From the NCBI GenBank assembly GCA_037975125.1, contig CM075858.1, positions 63,182,140-63,246,139 of the forward strand: 64,000 nucleotides of DNA, written 5' to 3'. The notes below the pieces were generated by a model that had not been told where the DNA came from, ran no database searches, and worked only from the letters and a program-made list of their open reading frames with translations. Position numbers and translations under genes: made by a program. Position 1 is the first letter of the stretch. Every line of letters starts with the position of its first letter. This stretch comes from Latrodectus hesperus. Lineage: Eukaryota; Arthropoda; Arachnida; Araneae; Theridiidae. This document shows, piece after piece, positions 12,635 to 24,880 of this stretch.

Positions 12635-12819
12635 GGTTGGGGAATAAGTTCGTAGGGTTTTTACCAAAAACTTTTATTTAAACAAAAAACAATAATTATA
12701 ACAATAAGTTAATCAATTTTATATTCGCCGTTGCTGTTTACAACCTCTTCCTACCTCTCGGCCAAAATCACCTGGTCTGGTGTCAAAGAAGTTGTTGAGC
12801 CAGTTTTTAAGGACCTTTT
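12635..12819 (-). repeat. Left arm of the palindromic mariner
   Basis: This arm contains the terminal repeat, the AT-rich subterminal tract and the codons for the transposase end. It has lost about 25 bases relative to the right arm just after the GDF codons, which puts the last 14 or so residues out of frame. It keeps the NNFFDT codons that the right arm lacks. Confidence 0.88.
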
Positions 12820-13099
12820 TGTTATCGAAAGTAACGCCCTTCATATGGTTTGACAAGGAGCGGAATAAATGGTAATCGGTCGGTGCAAGGTCCGGTGAAT
12901 ACGGCGGATGCTGAAGGACCTCCCATTCGGCTTTGACGACTTGTGCAACATGGGGCCTGGCGTTGTCGTGAAGGAGTATGGTTTGGCCATGTCGATCAGG
13001 TCTTTTCAATCGAATAGCCTCGTTCACAAGGTGTAGCTGGGCAATGTAGAGATCCTTGTTGACTGTTGCATTCTTTTCGAGTATTTCCCAGTGCACCAA
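12719..13099 (-). pseudogene. Mariner transposase fragment (catalytic C-terminal part)
   Basis: About 126 codons are open, but the first is TTG inside the domain, not a true start. The product shows two signatures of mariner transposases: LLHDNARPH, with the second catalytic Asp, and HPPYSPDLAPTDYHLF, with the third. In intact mariners 34 residues separate these Asp residues; here there are 29, consistent with a five-residue in-frame loss between HVAQVVKA and EWEVL. The first catalytic Asp and the helix-turn-helix domain are absent. The C-terminus after PGDF is frameshifted. The fragment is dead; the family is certain, the subfamily was not decided. Confidence 0.92.
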
Positions 13100-13279
13100 A
13101 AGATCCTTAAAAACTGGCTGACACCAGACCAGGCGATTTTTGGTGGAACGGCATCAACAAGTTGGTCGAGAGGTGGGAGGAGATTGTAAACAGCAACGGC
13201 GAATATATACTTGATTAACTTATAATTATTGTTTTTTGTTTAAATAAAAGTCTTTGGTAAAAACGCTACGTCCCCAACC
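13098..13279 (+). repeat. Right arm of the palindromic mariner, second copy of the 3' end
   Basis: Read on the plus strand, this arm codes for the transposase tail opposite in direction to the left copy. Its last 26 codons before TAA run in the proper mariner frame, including NGINKLVERWEEIVNSNGEY and ending ILD. Upstream, KNWL is followed by a deletion of about 13 bp that breaks the frame. The two arms therefore carry different, complementary lesions. Confidence 0.88.
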
Positions 13280-13281
13280 TA

Positions 13282-15500
13282 ATACAAGTTGTGTAAAAAT
13301 ATTTACATTGAAAGCTTTAAGTAATTTAATAATATTTCAAATAATGGATATTATTTTCTTAGTGATCAGGTTAGACATCTACAACAAAGAGGCAAGAAAG
13401 TGATAACAATAACTATACAGTTATTTCCATTAAGATAAAATGTTAAACAAAGTTTATTTTACTGTAAGATCAACGTGTCACACAATTTAGTGCAATTACA
13501 TTCACACTAAAAAACTGTAATCCTCAATGTGGTTGAAATACGTTTTTGAATTTAAAAGTCTTTGTATAGTAAGTAGAATTACATGCCCAGTTTTAGAGAT
13601 TTTCTGAGTATTTATTCCTAATTGAGTTGAATGTGAGAGCAGTTTTAAATATGTTAGTATAAGCAAATAAATATTAACTTTTCGATCAATTGAAATATTT
13701 TAAATGGAGTTTTATACTTAAAATATTCTAATTTTTGTTTTTTAAAGCAATCCGAAACAGTGGAATGTGCATTCTAGCAGAAAATTGGATAATGAATCAA
13801 AATTACCTTCATTCCGAAATTTAAAATTTCACCCAGTAATTATACGATATATCAACTTTTCTAAAAAAAAAAAATCCAGTGATTTTTATTGCGATATACA
13901 ACTACCACAATTGAATGCAATACGATAATAACATATTGTATTACATTTATTTAAAATTTCCCAATATTTTCCACCTGGCCGATTTCAATAGTTGGTGTTG
14001 GAAATCCCTAAATGACAGAATTAACTAAGAATACAACCTTGAGTTTAAATTCATTCTTTGAAATAAAAATATTTCCTGAAAAAATATGCAATTAACTTTT
14101 TATTCATGGCGGTAAGTAGTAAGCAATATTAAAAGTCAAGCAATAAGAATTTTCAAAAACTATAATGTTATTTTAAATCATTCTAAATCAGGAAAAATTC
14201 TACAACGTTCTAATTAAATCTTAAGAATTTTAAAGTAGTCATTTCATTATTATTTTCATTTCAACAACATTCTCTTAATTATTATTAACTGTAAATAAAA
14301 TTGCGGTTTTTATCCTTCAAATTATTATATTTATTGCTTCATAATCGTTCCTTTGCGGTAAAAGTTGGAAATATTCGGTTCTGAAAGAGTTTTTTGCGTA
14401 AATTGATATTTTGGATTTAGAAGACAAAATAATTAATTTTGCGTATCTTTGAATGAGTTGCCATGAATAAAATCGCAAAAGTATGAGCTGTGATATTTCC
14501 ATAGTACATTTCAAAATATAAAAAAATATATAATCAAATTTTTTTTCATAAAATTGTGCTAATTCGAAGTTTATAATAAATAAAATTAATAAAAAAAGTT
14601 TAAATGAAAATATTTAAGTTTTACGTTTATAGTACTGAAAACATTTTAAACACAAATTCTCGAATAACTTCGCAGGCAATTTTAAAAGTTCTTATATTAA
14701 AATTTATCATACTTATCAGAAAAGTAAATGCTACGAATGCCTGTATTTTTTCTTGTTATTAAAAATGGTTTTCAAAAAATAATTTTATTTGTATTTATAC
14801 ATAGAATAAATTCATAAAAGTTGTGATTGTAAGATTCTAGTCAACAAAGAAAGGAAGTTATTTGACTCATTTAAATTTTATTAAATCCACAGGAACTAAT
14901 AGTAAGGATAAATTATTCTATTTAAAAGAGCAAGTATAAGCTTAAAAATTTTATCCACCATTTTACGTTTAATTGTTTGAAATGTCTACCTAAAATAAAT
15001 TAATATTTCTAAAATTTGTCACTGTACATTCTACAAAATTTGTTACCGAGACTTATGATAATGTAAAAAAGAACATTCCACTGAAAAAATATGAAAAAGT
15101 CGATTAATATATGCAAATTTGGTGAATGATTCCACAGAAAATAATATGGGATAAAAAAAGTTTTGATTAAAAACCACCTATAGTTTACAAAATTTTGCAC
15201 ATTGTTGTGCACATTGCGAACATAGAATAGATTAATATATCCTGTGTTTGCAACATGAATAGTTTTTAAATGTTACAATTAATATTTCTGCCTTTGTCAC
15301 AAGTACCACCTCCATAATTTGTTACTGAATGACGTAGGATAAGCTTAAAAAAGTCGACTATAAAATAAAAATTTGCTGTAACTTGTTTTGTTTTAAAAAA
15401 ATACCATTTTATATAAAAGGTCATCATGAGTCAGTAGAAATTTAAAAAAGATTTTTTGTCATGTAATAAATTTTTGAAATACCTACAGAATGGTTCAGAG
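13282..15500. other. AT-rich noncoding DNA, nothing identified
   Basis: Open frames at 14317-14514 and 15009-15212 (minus) are AT-driven, with Lys/Ile/Phe-rich products. No repeat unit was found. Confidence 0.5.
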
Positions 15501-15508
15501 CATGCTAA

Positions 15509-15622
15509 TGTAATGCTAGGCTTATATAAAAATTATCAGCTGATTTATAGAAACATTTGTTAAATGTAATGCTAGGCTTATATAAAAATTACCAACTGAT
15601 TATTATAGAAACATTTATTAAA
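15509..15622 (+). repeat. Tandem duplication, 56-58 bp unit, two copies
   Basis: TGTAATGCTAGGCTTATATA through AACATTT(G/A)TTAAA occurs at 15509-15564 and again at 15565-15622, differing by a few substitutions and a 2-bp insertion. Confidence 0.9.
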
Positions 15623-15689
15623 TATCTTTCAATTCCACAAGTATTACATGGAATATAGATTGTTTTGATAAGAAGCATTACAAGCTTGT

Positions 15690-16095
15690 GAAACTTTCCA
15701 CAAGAAAAATTTCAAAACGCGCTATTGCTTTTTCTGACCACTGCTCATATATTCTTCATCATTTCGTAATACCCCCTCAACCACTTTAAAGATTTGAAGA
15801 AGCATTCCTGTGGCTTCGAAAAGAATTTTTTTTACAAAGATCAGAGTGAAAAGAAAAGCTGGGGAAGACGACCTAGAATAATATGTCGGGCGTACTTGGA
15901 CAAGGCCACAAGAACCTGTTTCGCTCGGCTTCAACAAGGCCCTCTCTGTCAAAGACCGGTTTCATTTGCTTCAAAATGCAAAGGAATTTTGAGATGCTTT
16001 TCCAAAAAAATTCGTTTTGTATGGAGAGGGAACCCTTTGATGTTTTTATCCCCTCCCCACAAGATTTATTTTTATATATAACCCGGAATGTTTAA
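15690..16095. other. GC-richer island with open frames on both strands
   Basis: Plus-strand ATG frames lie at 15794-16081 (95 codons, starting MKKHSCGFEKNF) and 15883-16095 (70 codons). The minus strand has a frame open from about 16062 to a stop at 15873, with an ATG at 15965 giving 30 residues (MKPVFDREGLVEAERNRF...). A further minus frame is open at 15722-15952. With three or four frames open at once, none can be preferred. The island is either an exon on an undecided strand, a decayed repeat or conserved noncoding DNA. Confidence 0.2.
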
Positions 16096-16099
16096 ACGA

Positions 16100-17773
16100 G
16101 ATATGGAATAAACATCGCTTACATTTTGAACAAACATATTTTCTCTCGCCGGTTGATGAAATGATGGTAATATTTTGGGTTTGTTAATAACATGGGTTTA
16201 CAAAAAAAAAAATGGAAAAATTCGAAAGCGGTGCATCTCAAGGAATGAAGTTATTATGGGAATTGGAAAAAGGGATTCGTGCGTTATTTCTTTCATAAAT
16301 CAAAAATTAAATTAATAAATATTGCATATTTTGAAAGAAATTGCAAATTCTTTTCATAGAACTCCAAATCTATTTTAGTTCCAATATTGTTTCGTAAAAT
16401 AAAAATGAATTCGAAATAATATTGAATAATGATGAAATTCATATTAATTTCAAAAATTTAATAAATCTCTTCAATAAACCAAATTTGTAAAATAATAATA
16501 TGATGAAGTTAAATTCAAGAAAAACATCAGGTGTTCCATCAAGATATTTTTCAAATTAATTTTAGTGAGGATTGAAAACAAAATTTCAAATTAAATAAAA
16601 AAAACTAAGTTAAATCAATAATGATTTTTTAAAAAAAACATGAAATAATTCAATAATTCTTTTATTTATATAAATATTTGTAAATATAATAAATTGCCGA
16701 GACTTGGAATGTAAATAAAAAGTCAAATTTGTTCAAAACTGTATAGTAGACTCAAAATATCATTCAAAAGTCTAATATTGGGAAATGAAAGAGTATATTT
16801 TGAACTACAACTACTATTTAATGGAGCAACAGCTTTAATGGTTTCCAGAGTTTAAATGTTCTCAAAATATATTAGAAGTGCTAACACTCTAAACTGAAAT
16901 CATTATAAGCAAAACACATGAATTTTTCAATTACTGATTTTAATTCTATTGATTTACAGTTAAGAATGATTACTAGTTTTATAAATTAGAGAAAAAAAAG
17001 TAAAAATATTGATATTAAAATTTTATTCTAGAATTAAAAGGCATTTGACAACTAATACACATTTTTCATAATTTTCATCACGAATTTCGGTACTGGATGT
17101 TATGAGGTCGGTATGTTATAAAAGCGTACAAAGCCTAACTTTTATCTACTATGAAAGCTATATAAATAAAACATCAGGAAAATAATATATTTCTTAAAAA
17201 AGTTAGTAAAATACAATAATGAGTACACACACACACTAAGATTTATCTCAATTATTTTATTACTTTTGCTACAAAAATAAAAAAAACTTGAATAGAAAAC
17301 TAATTGCATATGCCTCCTTAATTTCATTATAATTGCTTTATTGTAAATAAGAAATTTAAATTATTAGAAACACATAATATTAAATCATCCTTTCTATTTA
17401 CATTAGAAAAATAAAACGAATGTAGTCTTTCAAATAATGTTATACGTAACTAAGATAAGCGAAGAATAGGAATTTTCATCAATGGCACGCAATTATTAGA
17501 TTTTTTTACTTCCCCTCAAATCGAGGCATAAAAAATAAAATCGATTGCATTATTTATTCAGCTGTTGTGAATGATTTCGCAAATAGGAAAAAAAATAGAA
17601 ATTTTTATTATTCTCGAATTCTTTATAATATCTTGTATTATAAAGAATTTGAGTTTGAATCAGAACGGCTCATAATAATTTATAAAAATCATGTAAATGA
17701 ATTTTTCGCTAATATTTGTTTACTTGAAATATTATTTCTGACTGACTTACACGAAACTATCTGTGCATAGGAT

Positions 17774-17804
<31 letters not shown>

Positions 17805-18390
17805 TATGACTTTACTATAAAAGGTTTTTATCACCAAAAATGCAAAATTTGAATAGTGATTTTTAGCAATTTTAATATTTCTTTGACTATATTTTATAAC
17901 TCAATTGCTAACTTTAAATTATATTCTGTGTGTTATAATGATTTTATACAGAGCAAATTAAAATTTATTTTAAATTATATTATAAGAGCTGTCCCCCATA
18001 ACGAATTAAAAAACTATTATTATCTCTACAATAGAATCGTTTGAAAAAAGCATGATTTATAGAACTATATGTACCTTCTATGTGGTATAAATAGATCTAA
18101 ATGCGGTTTTATAGCAAATAATATTTCTCATTACTATGGAAGATTAAAAATAATTTCGAAATAAATCAAAATGCTCCTATGATATATATGTATATTATTA
18201 TTTTAAATGTTATTAATAAATATCTTATACGTGTTTATGCAATGCAGATAATAAAATAACGGATAACCTTCCATATTATTTATATAAGTTATAATAATTT
18301 TTGGCCAATGTTTTTATTAGTTGGCATATAAAATCCTATTGCATATAAATACAAGAAAAGTTTTTATTTCATCATACTTATTGAAAATAC
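16100..18390. other. AT-rich noncoding DNA with a short TA run
   Basis: A (TA)n run with one interruption lies at about 17773-17805. Open frames at 17142-17327, 17567-17770 and 17856-18044 are AT-rich translations without recognisable content. Confidence 0.5.
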
Positions 18391-18394
18391 TGAA

Positions 18395-18686
18395 ATTTTT
18401 TGTAAAACTTTTAATTAATTTTTTATTACTCATCTAACAATCTAGAAAGGAAATATAGAAAAATTACTCGTAAAAAATTCATAGTTATGTAATTGAGATA
18501 CATTTATCTGGTGTTACCAACATAAAAATATAATACAATAGCTTATTATAGGTATAATAATATTAAACTATTTATAATTTTAATAAATTTAATAAATATT
18601 ATTTAAAATTTTACAGAAATATCCTTCCAAATATCAAACAAATATCTTATGTTTACTCATTATTCAAAATTTATTTACATTTTAAA
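18395..18686 (+). repeat. 292-bp direct repeat, first copy
   Basis: This copy matches 19060-19351 at nearly every position. About half a dozen substitutions were seen, for example TTATGTAATTG against TTATGCAATTG. Both copies are exactly 292 bp, so there has been little indel decay and the duplication is recent compared with other repeats here. Confidence 0.92.
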
Positions 18687-19059
18687 TTTATTTACATTTA
18701 TTTACATTCCCTAAATACTTTTCATCAGCAATCTCCTTAAAAATTTTATTCATAATATTTAAAAATTCAACTTCCATAATTTTATATATTCTATAAATTT
18801 TATAATTTCTTGGGAATAAAAACATAAAAACTATTAATAAAGCAATTCAATTTAAAGAAATTCCTCAATATGATGTAGGGTCAAAAACAGAAAATAAATT
18901 TATCAAGATCATTCTATTTCTTCTACCAATTTTTGATTATAACTAAGTTTACATATTGATATCTCCTCACCAAAAAACACCACTATTATAAAAAAAAAAA
19001 CAATAACTATAAAAGAAGAAAAAATTCATATTAAAGGTATTAACTGTAGAATTATCAAG
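18687..19059 (+). other. Spacer between the 292-bp direct repeats
   Basis: 373 bp of AT-rich sequence with no frame, primer-binding-like site or purine-rich tract that would mark a retroelement interior. Confidence 0.4.
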
Positions 19060-19351
19060 ATTTTTTGTAAAACTTTTAATTAATTTTTTATTACTCATCT
19101 AACAATCTAGAAAGGAAATATAGAAAAATTACTCGTAAAAAATTCATAGTTATGCAATTGAGATATATTTATCTGGTGTTACCAACATAAAAATATAATA
19201 CAATATCTTATTATATGTACAATAATATTAAACTATTTATAATTTTAATAAATTTAATAAATATTATTTAAAATTTTACAGAAATATCCTTCCAAATATC
19301 AAACAAATATCTTATGTTTACTCATTATTCAAGATTTATTTACATTTTAAA
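19060..19351 (+). repeat. 292-bp direct repeat, second copy
   Basis: Partner of 18395-18686. Terminal repeats of a miniature LTR element were considered. A TG...CA inner boundary (TGTAAAAC... to ...TTATTTACA) can be drawn, but the only flanking duplication is four or five T, so a simple segmental duplication is at least as likely. Confidence 0.92.
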
Positions 19352-19468
19352 CTAATATATAATGCATAAAATAACGCTTCCCCTAAAATGAAGAAGGTAC
19401 GAAGAAATTAAGGTGCAGGTAAAGAAGAAATTGAGTCATATAATAATATAAATAGTGTGTGAAATTAA

Positions 19469-19642
19469 AGTCTGTTAGATCTAGAATACAATGGCTACCA
19501 AACGAAATGGTCTAGCCAAGCATATTTAGGACTTCATAATGGGAAATATTTGGCAACGTCTGCTTCTAAAATAAAAGCGTGGGACTGTTGCCAAATATAC
19601 AGACTACAACCAGATTCGCTCTCGATTCCAGTCTCGATTTGA
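19469..19642 (+). CDS. Coding-like 57-codon open segment, unidentified
   Basis: A stop-to-stop frame without ATG in a GC-richer patch. The product contains LGLHNGKYLATSASKIKAWD, which faintly recalls a WD40 blade (GKYLAT...IKxWD) and also a beta-trefoil/fascin-type GKYL turn. Neither is secure from one segment. The DNA also holds a perfect 12-bp inverted pair, ATATTTGGCAAC at 19546-19557 and its complement at 19587-19598, which could instead mark a noncoding hairpin. It could be an isolated exon, a retroposed gene scrap or chance. Confidence 0.2.
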   Translation, partial: SLLDLEYNGYQTKWSSQAYLGLHNGKYLATSASKIKAWDCCQIYRLQPDSLSIPVSI

Positions 19643-19649
19643 TTTTATA

Positions 19650-22600
19650 ATCCATTGATCAGAAATCGTTCATTTGTCGCATGATATATCTTCTTTCGTC
19701 CGTTGAATAACAATGGGAATCAAAGCAACCATAAAGAAATAAATATGGCTGCATTTTTCTTTAGGTTTGCCATTTTCAAACAGAGTTCAATGTCATGGTT
19801 TTCCAACGACAGATTTAATCGGAACTTTGAATTCAATTTTATGTGGAAAGTCATAGCATTTGAAATATTTAAAGAAAATTCCAATACTTTTGTTATGAAA
19901 TTAGTATTTAGCTTTCCTTTGTGACAAGATTATGATACGTTACTATACACTTGGTCATACGTTACTATACGTTCCTTATATATTATACTTATATACACTT
20001 GGATAGGTTAGTTAATCAACATAAACCCAATTAAATTACTACAAATCTCTTAAATTAGAATAATTTGATTGAAGAATTATTAAATATCATCTTCAAATTA
20101 AAAGTTTTTACACGTCATTTTCTTTTCTTATTTGAATAATATATTTGAACAGTATATTCTTGCAGAATGTGATTAATTCATATAACTAGGATTAAATCAT
20201 CATTTTTATTGAAAAGTAAATTGCTTAAAAATATCTACAATTAATTTTAAAAAGGCTTTAAATATTACTATTTAAAATTTTTATTCACTTTATTTTAATA
20301 TGTTGCGCAGAATCAACATTTAAGAAATACATAATAATTACATTTTAAAAATCTAAAAACGTATTTCAAATCAAAAAAAATTTTATTAAAATTAAAACTT
20401 TGAATTTCGCAAAAATAAATTTTAAAATATTGCGCTTTTTATCGATTCCGAAATTTTAATGTTTATGTAAACAAAATGTAAAAAATATTTATACTATTAT
20501 AATTCAAATTTTAATTTTACACTTTACTTACATTCTGTACATTTAATTGATTTAATTACATTTTAAATTACACAGTTCATGTAGAATTTCATGCAGAAAA
20601 AGTCTTTCTAAAAAGCTTGTTAATAATAATTCATGCTGACCTAGTATCACAATGTCATAACGCGACATATGATGAGGTATAATTTTTGCTTTTGTAATAT
20701 AATTACTGTTCATAATGAAGAAGCAACTATGTTCAGTTGCACACACTTCTAAGGAAGTTCAAGAAATCAGTCTAAATAAAATAAAATTTGTATTCAATGA
20801 AATCAATAAAGTTTCAAATAATGCAATTATTTAACTCAAAATATATTTCAAATATTACTAGCTAACGTAGTTTTTCACATAAAACTAGTCAACATTTTAA
20901 ATACAAACTATTTTAAGGAAATAAAATCCTTTCTTTTTTGTAACTGTGAAAAAAATAAACAAAATATTAAAGAGTTGGGAAATAGTAAACGCACATCTTA
21001 AAATATGACGCGAATTCAAGAAAATCAAAGATATATATAATTTTAATCCTTCGAAGCAATTTAATATTCCAGAACAAAATATTGATATATCTATTTTACC
21101 CTCCTTTCCTCTTATGTAATGAAAATAAATTTCAGGTCTGCAATTATGTAAAAGACAGGTTACCACTTCCTTGAAAATTTACATCATAGTGACGAATGAG
21201 GATACAATTTGATTTAAAATAAGATATGTTTACAAGACACTGCTTACAAATACTGTTTCATTGACCATTTTCATTGATTGCTTTATTTGTTAAGTATACA
21301 AAGAGTAAATGGAAATGCTTTTGTTATTACACATTTATATTAATCACATACTGCATACCACAAAGAGGATTGGGCAACAAACTCATACACGAAAATTATC
21401 CTGCGAGTCAGGATATCTTTTTGATGGATTCCACTTCCTTGTTTTTGCTTTGAGATAATAATTTGATTAACATCTGAATAAGTGATGCCCCTACATGGAA
21501 GAATAAGAACAATTCAAATAAGATTATTAAAAGTAATTGAGTTTCATAGCATGAACTTGCTTAAAATTATGCTTTATTGTTTAGATTTATTTAAAGATGA
21601 GTTAATTATTAGAGATTCAGTTTTGTCCATTAATAACATCAATTCTTCACACGTTTTAACAGAAGAATGGAACAAAATGCATGAATACACTTCAGAAAAG
21701 TATGTGTGTTGATGTAATAATTTATTTTTAAAAGAATTTTATATTTCTGTGTTTTTCTCTGAATTTCCCAAATGTAAATAAATATTAAATACGGATTTAC
21801 TTTAGATATGTATCTATTTTTAATAAAATAAGACTATTATTAAAAGCAGAAAACTGACAACATAACAGTAATTTATTTAAAATATATAATTAATTTGAAT
21901 ATCATATTTTTTATTTCAATTGTAAATATTTTATGTTAATACATTAACAATTACATTTTAATTTTGCAGAATCGTACATCTTCTATTATAATAATGGAAA
22001 TAGAGCTAATTTGCATTCATAATTGTTATATTTATGAAATTACATACATCTATAGTTAAAAATAGAAAAATAATAACATATTATTAATATACTACACATT
22101 TTATAGTTTATAATTTAATGATAATTAAAGAAGTCAGAATTATTAACAAAAGTAATTTCTGAAATGCTTATAATTTAAGTGTGTTTTAAAATTCCATAAT
22201 TCAGAATTTTTAAGTAATAAATAGCTTTTGATTGATAATTAACTTAAATTTATAAATATTCAAAATGTAAAATACAAAAAATGTTTTGTCAACAATATGA
22301 AAAAAACTATTTAGTATTTAAAAAATCTGAATACCAATATAAAACATTCCTGCTTTTTAATAGTATTAAATGTTGAAGTTTTTTGTTTAAAAAATGCTAG
22401 ACATATTAGATTGCATACAATAAATCAAATTTGAAACATTATTTATATTTAAGAAATTTTAAGGAAGTTCTTCCATTCATATAATAATTTTAAAACTAAA
22501 TAAGAATTTCATAATTTCATTGACTTTCTCAGAGAATTTTCAGTGGATGGAGATGAAGTTCAATGATTCGATTTAATATATTTATTTTAATGTTTTAAGT

Positions 22601-23100
22601 TAGTAAAAAGAACACATGATTTCATCAATTATTATTTTGGTATCGAAGCGGATTTAAGACAAATTTAAAAAAAGAGGAGAAATCGAAAGCATTATTATGG
22701 GCTGTATTTTTGGTATTATATAAAGATTTTTTTAAATATTTTAATCATAAAATGAATTTAGTTAATTTTAGATACATATTTTAAATAAATTTATAATAAT
22801 AACAAGTGTTTTTAATTTTTTTAATATCTTTATTTATTGTCATTATAGATTCTTAAAATTTGATTATTGGTTTTCTATATCTGAAAAATAGACTTTTAAA
22901 AATTATAATTAACTTTCTGATAAAAAATTTAATCTAAATTTATATGTTAACTTGTTTAGTCATTACAATTACATTTTGATTAACTAATTTTTCCTACTGT
23001 TTAATCCTTTTTAGCCCTTACTGATATCGATCGTTTTTATACACATAAAGTAATTGTGGTGAAATCTACAGTTTAAAGTAGATTTTGAACAATTAGAGGC
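19650..23100. other. AT-rich noncoding DNA, nothing identified
   Basis: Open frames at 19703-19924, 20552-20746, 20897-21166 and 21482-21712 have AT-driven products with no recognisable motif. A slightly GC-richer patch lies near 21360-21460. Confidence 0.45.
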
Positions 23101-23106
23101 TTTTAT

Positions 23107-23182
23107 GACCGATATGAGATTCAAACTCATGAACTATTGAACTGAAGGCCAGACCGCTGATTATACTGCAGTAAGCTCAGCC
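23107..23182 (-). mobile_element. tRNA-derived SINE head, family E
   Basis: On the minus strand the sequence folds a tRNA-like T arm: stem ATGAG/CTCAT around a seven-base TTTGAAT loop, matching box B. An A-box/D-arm-like stretch lies about 40 bases upstream. A related segment is at 50605-50668, sharing TTGAACTGAAGG and flanks, so this is a dispersed family and not a functional tRNA. The acceptor ends do not pair. Confidence 0.6.
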
Positions 23183-23553
23183 TATATTCATATAATAATT
23201 GCATAATAACTGAAATGCAGTGAAAAAGTTAATGTAAAAAAAGTTAATGACACCATATTTTAATTTTTTTATTCCAAATTATTTTGATTTCATTGTGTCT
23301 TGTTAAATAAAAGAGTCCTTGTTATACGATTGTCTTTCTCATATCAATTTTCATCAGTAAAATATAGATAATGAATCATTTTTATAAGTGGTATGACAAT
23401 GTACAACAGCTAGCAGGAAATTTTATATTTTTTCTAAAATGTTTACCTTATATGAAGTTTTAAGCTGAAAATATGAGAATATAAAGAAGATTTATATAAA
23501 AGCTTTCTAACTAACTTTCTAGGATATTTTAGTTATATTAGTTATAATAATTA

Positions 23554-23555
<2 letters not shown>

Positions 23556-23649
<94 letters not shown>
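23556..23649. repeat. (TA)n microsatellite, about 47 units
   Basis: An uninterrupted alternating TA run. It cannot be placed uniquely by short reads, so its true length is uncertain. Confidence 0.97.
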
Positions 23650-23652
<3 letters not shown>

Positions 23653-24880
23653 TTAAGTAATTTCAGGTGATTGATGAGTGTTTATTTCAAAAATCCAATT
23701 TAAAAATGAACATTAAAACCAAGGTTCATTAGATCAACCTATCTATCATAACAAGCTTGATAGTTAAAAACACCTTTAACTATTAAATGTAATCTGGTTC
23801 GTTTTATGAAAAATGCTAAATGAATGTCGTATTTCAATTCAAAATAATCGTAACAAATCATGTTCCTAACTGTTTATTTCTCAAGCTCTTATTTGTACAT
23901 CTAAAACTTTTGCATTAGCTACAAATTGCTCATGTTTTATTTAAGTGTGACGCAATATACCAATTTACAAAACCCATTAGGAATATAATCTTTGATTCTC
24001 TCACGCCTACTGAACCAGAAAATGATTATGAAAGTCAAAAAATAAATAAAACAAATCTCCCGAAAAATCATGGAGTAAAACCCGTTAGATACAACATGAA
24101 TAAGGCCATACATGCATTTCGTGAGAGAGAGATATTTCACTCAGAGTTGTGATGAAGAAGAGAAAGTGGAATAAAGGATAGAGGAAATGAACAATCTTTT
24201 TCAATTATTTCAAACAAGCTTTAAATCAAGATTTTTCAAGGAAACGAATGGGAAGTTTAAGAGTTCCTGGATCTTTCTTTTGTAATTTGATTCAATTTTA
24301 TAAAACGTGTCTTTTGAATCCCAAGAGTTGAATGATTTCAGTTTTCAAAAATTTATTTCCTGTTACATTTCTTTAAATTGTGAGTCAATTAATTTTTTGT
24401 GTTATTTTCATTTTGATCTAAGGAATAAAAATAGATAGTTATCTCTAGAAAAGAATCGATTTAATATGAATAGATTTTTTATTTAGTTTCAGCAACAATA
24501 GCGCAAAATGTTTTTGTATTCAGATTGGTATTTTTCTGATAGTTTTTAGATATCGTTTGGTTGATTTTTACCGCTTAAAATTTTAACGGGATATTGAAAA
24601 ATAGATAATTTTATTGAAATAAAAAATGCAAGTTTCTTTGCAAGAATCTTTTAAGTGTTCGACAATTTTATTTGGTCTATTTTGTATTAACCATTGAGTA
24701 TAACGTGTGCTTTTTAGCAAGTTAAATTAATAGTCTCTTATTAAAATTTAGAATCAAAAGAATTTAAAGTAAGTAATTAAAATTATTTTAAGAATGTAAA
24801 GGAAATACTCTCAAAATTTCTAATGATGGCAAATTATGCAATTATATATTTGTATTTATATTGCATTGAGCTAGGTAATA
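23650..24880. other. AT-rich noncoding DNA, nothing identified
   Basis: No supported feature. The open frame at 23937-24140 (minus) has no recognisable content. Confidence 0.5.

Larger units (their letters stand above)
12635..13279 (-). mobile_element. Palindromic, internally rearranged mariner element
   Basis: The terminal inverted repeats start GGTTGGGGA at the left and end TCCCCAACC at the right, each followed outward by the TA dinucleotide (12633-12634 and 13280-13281) expected of mariner/Tc1 insertion. The element is about 645 bp, half the usual 1.3 kb. Both ends are versions of the same transposon end: the left arm 12635-12819 and right arm 13098-13279 are inverted, diverged copies of the 3' terminus including the transposase C-terminal codons. 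The middle 278 bp codes for part of the catalytic domain. The N-terminal DNA-binding half and true 5' end are missing, so the element cannot make its own transposase. Confidence 0.93.

Noticed and set aside
12635..13279. Active mariner transposase gene
   Set aside because: The N-terminal half and first catalytic Asp are missing, the Asp spacing is shortened and the tail is frameshifted.
18395..19351. LTR retrotransposon in miniature
   Set aside because: No primer-binding site or polypurine tract seen, and the flanking duplication is only a few T. Kept as a direct repeat only.
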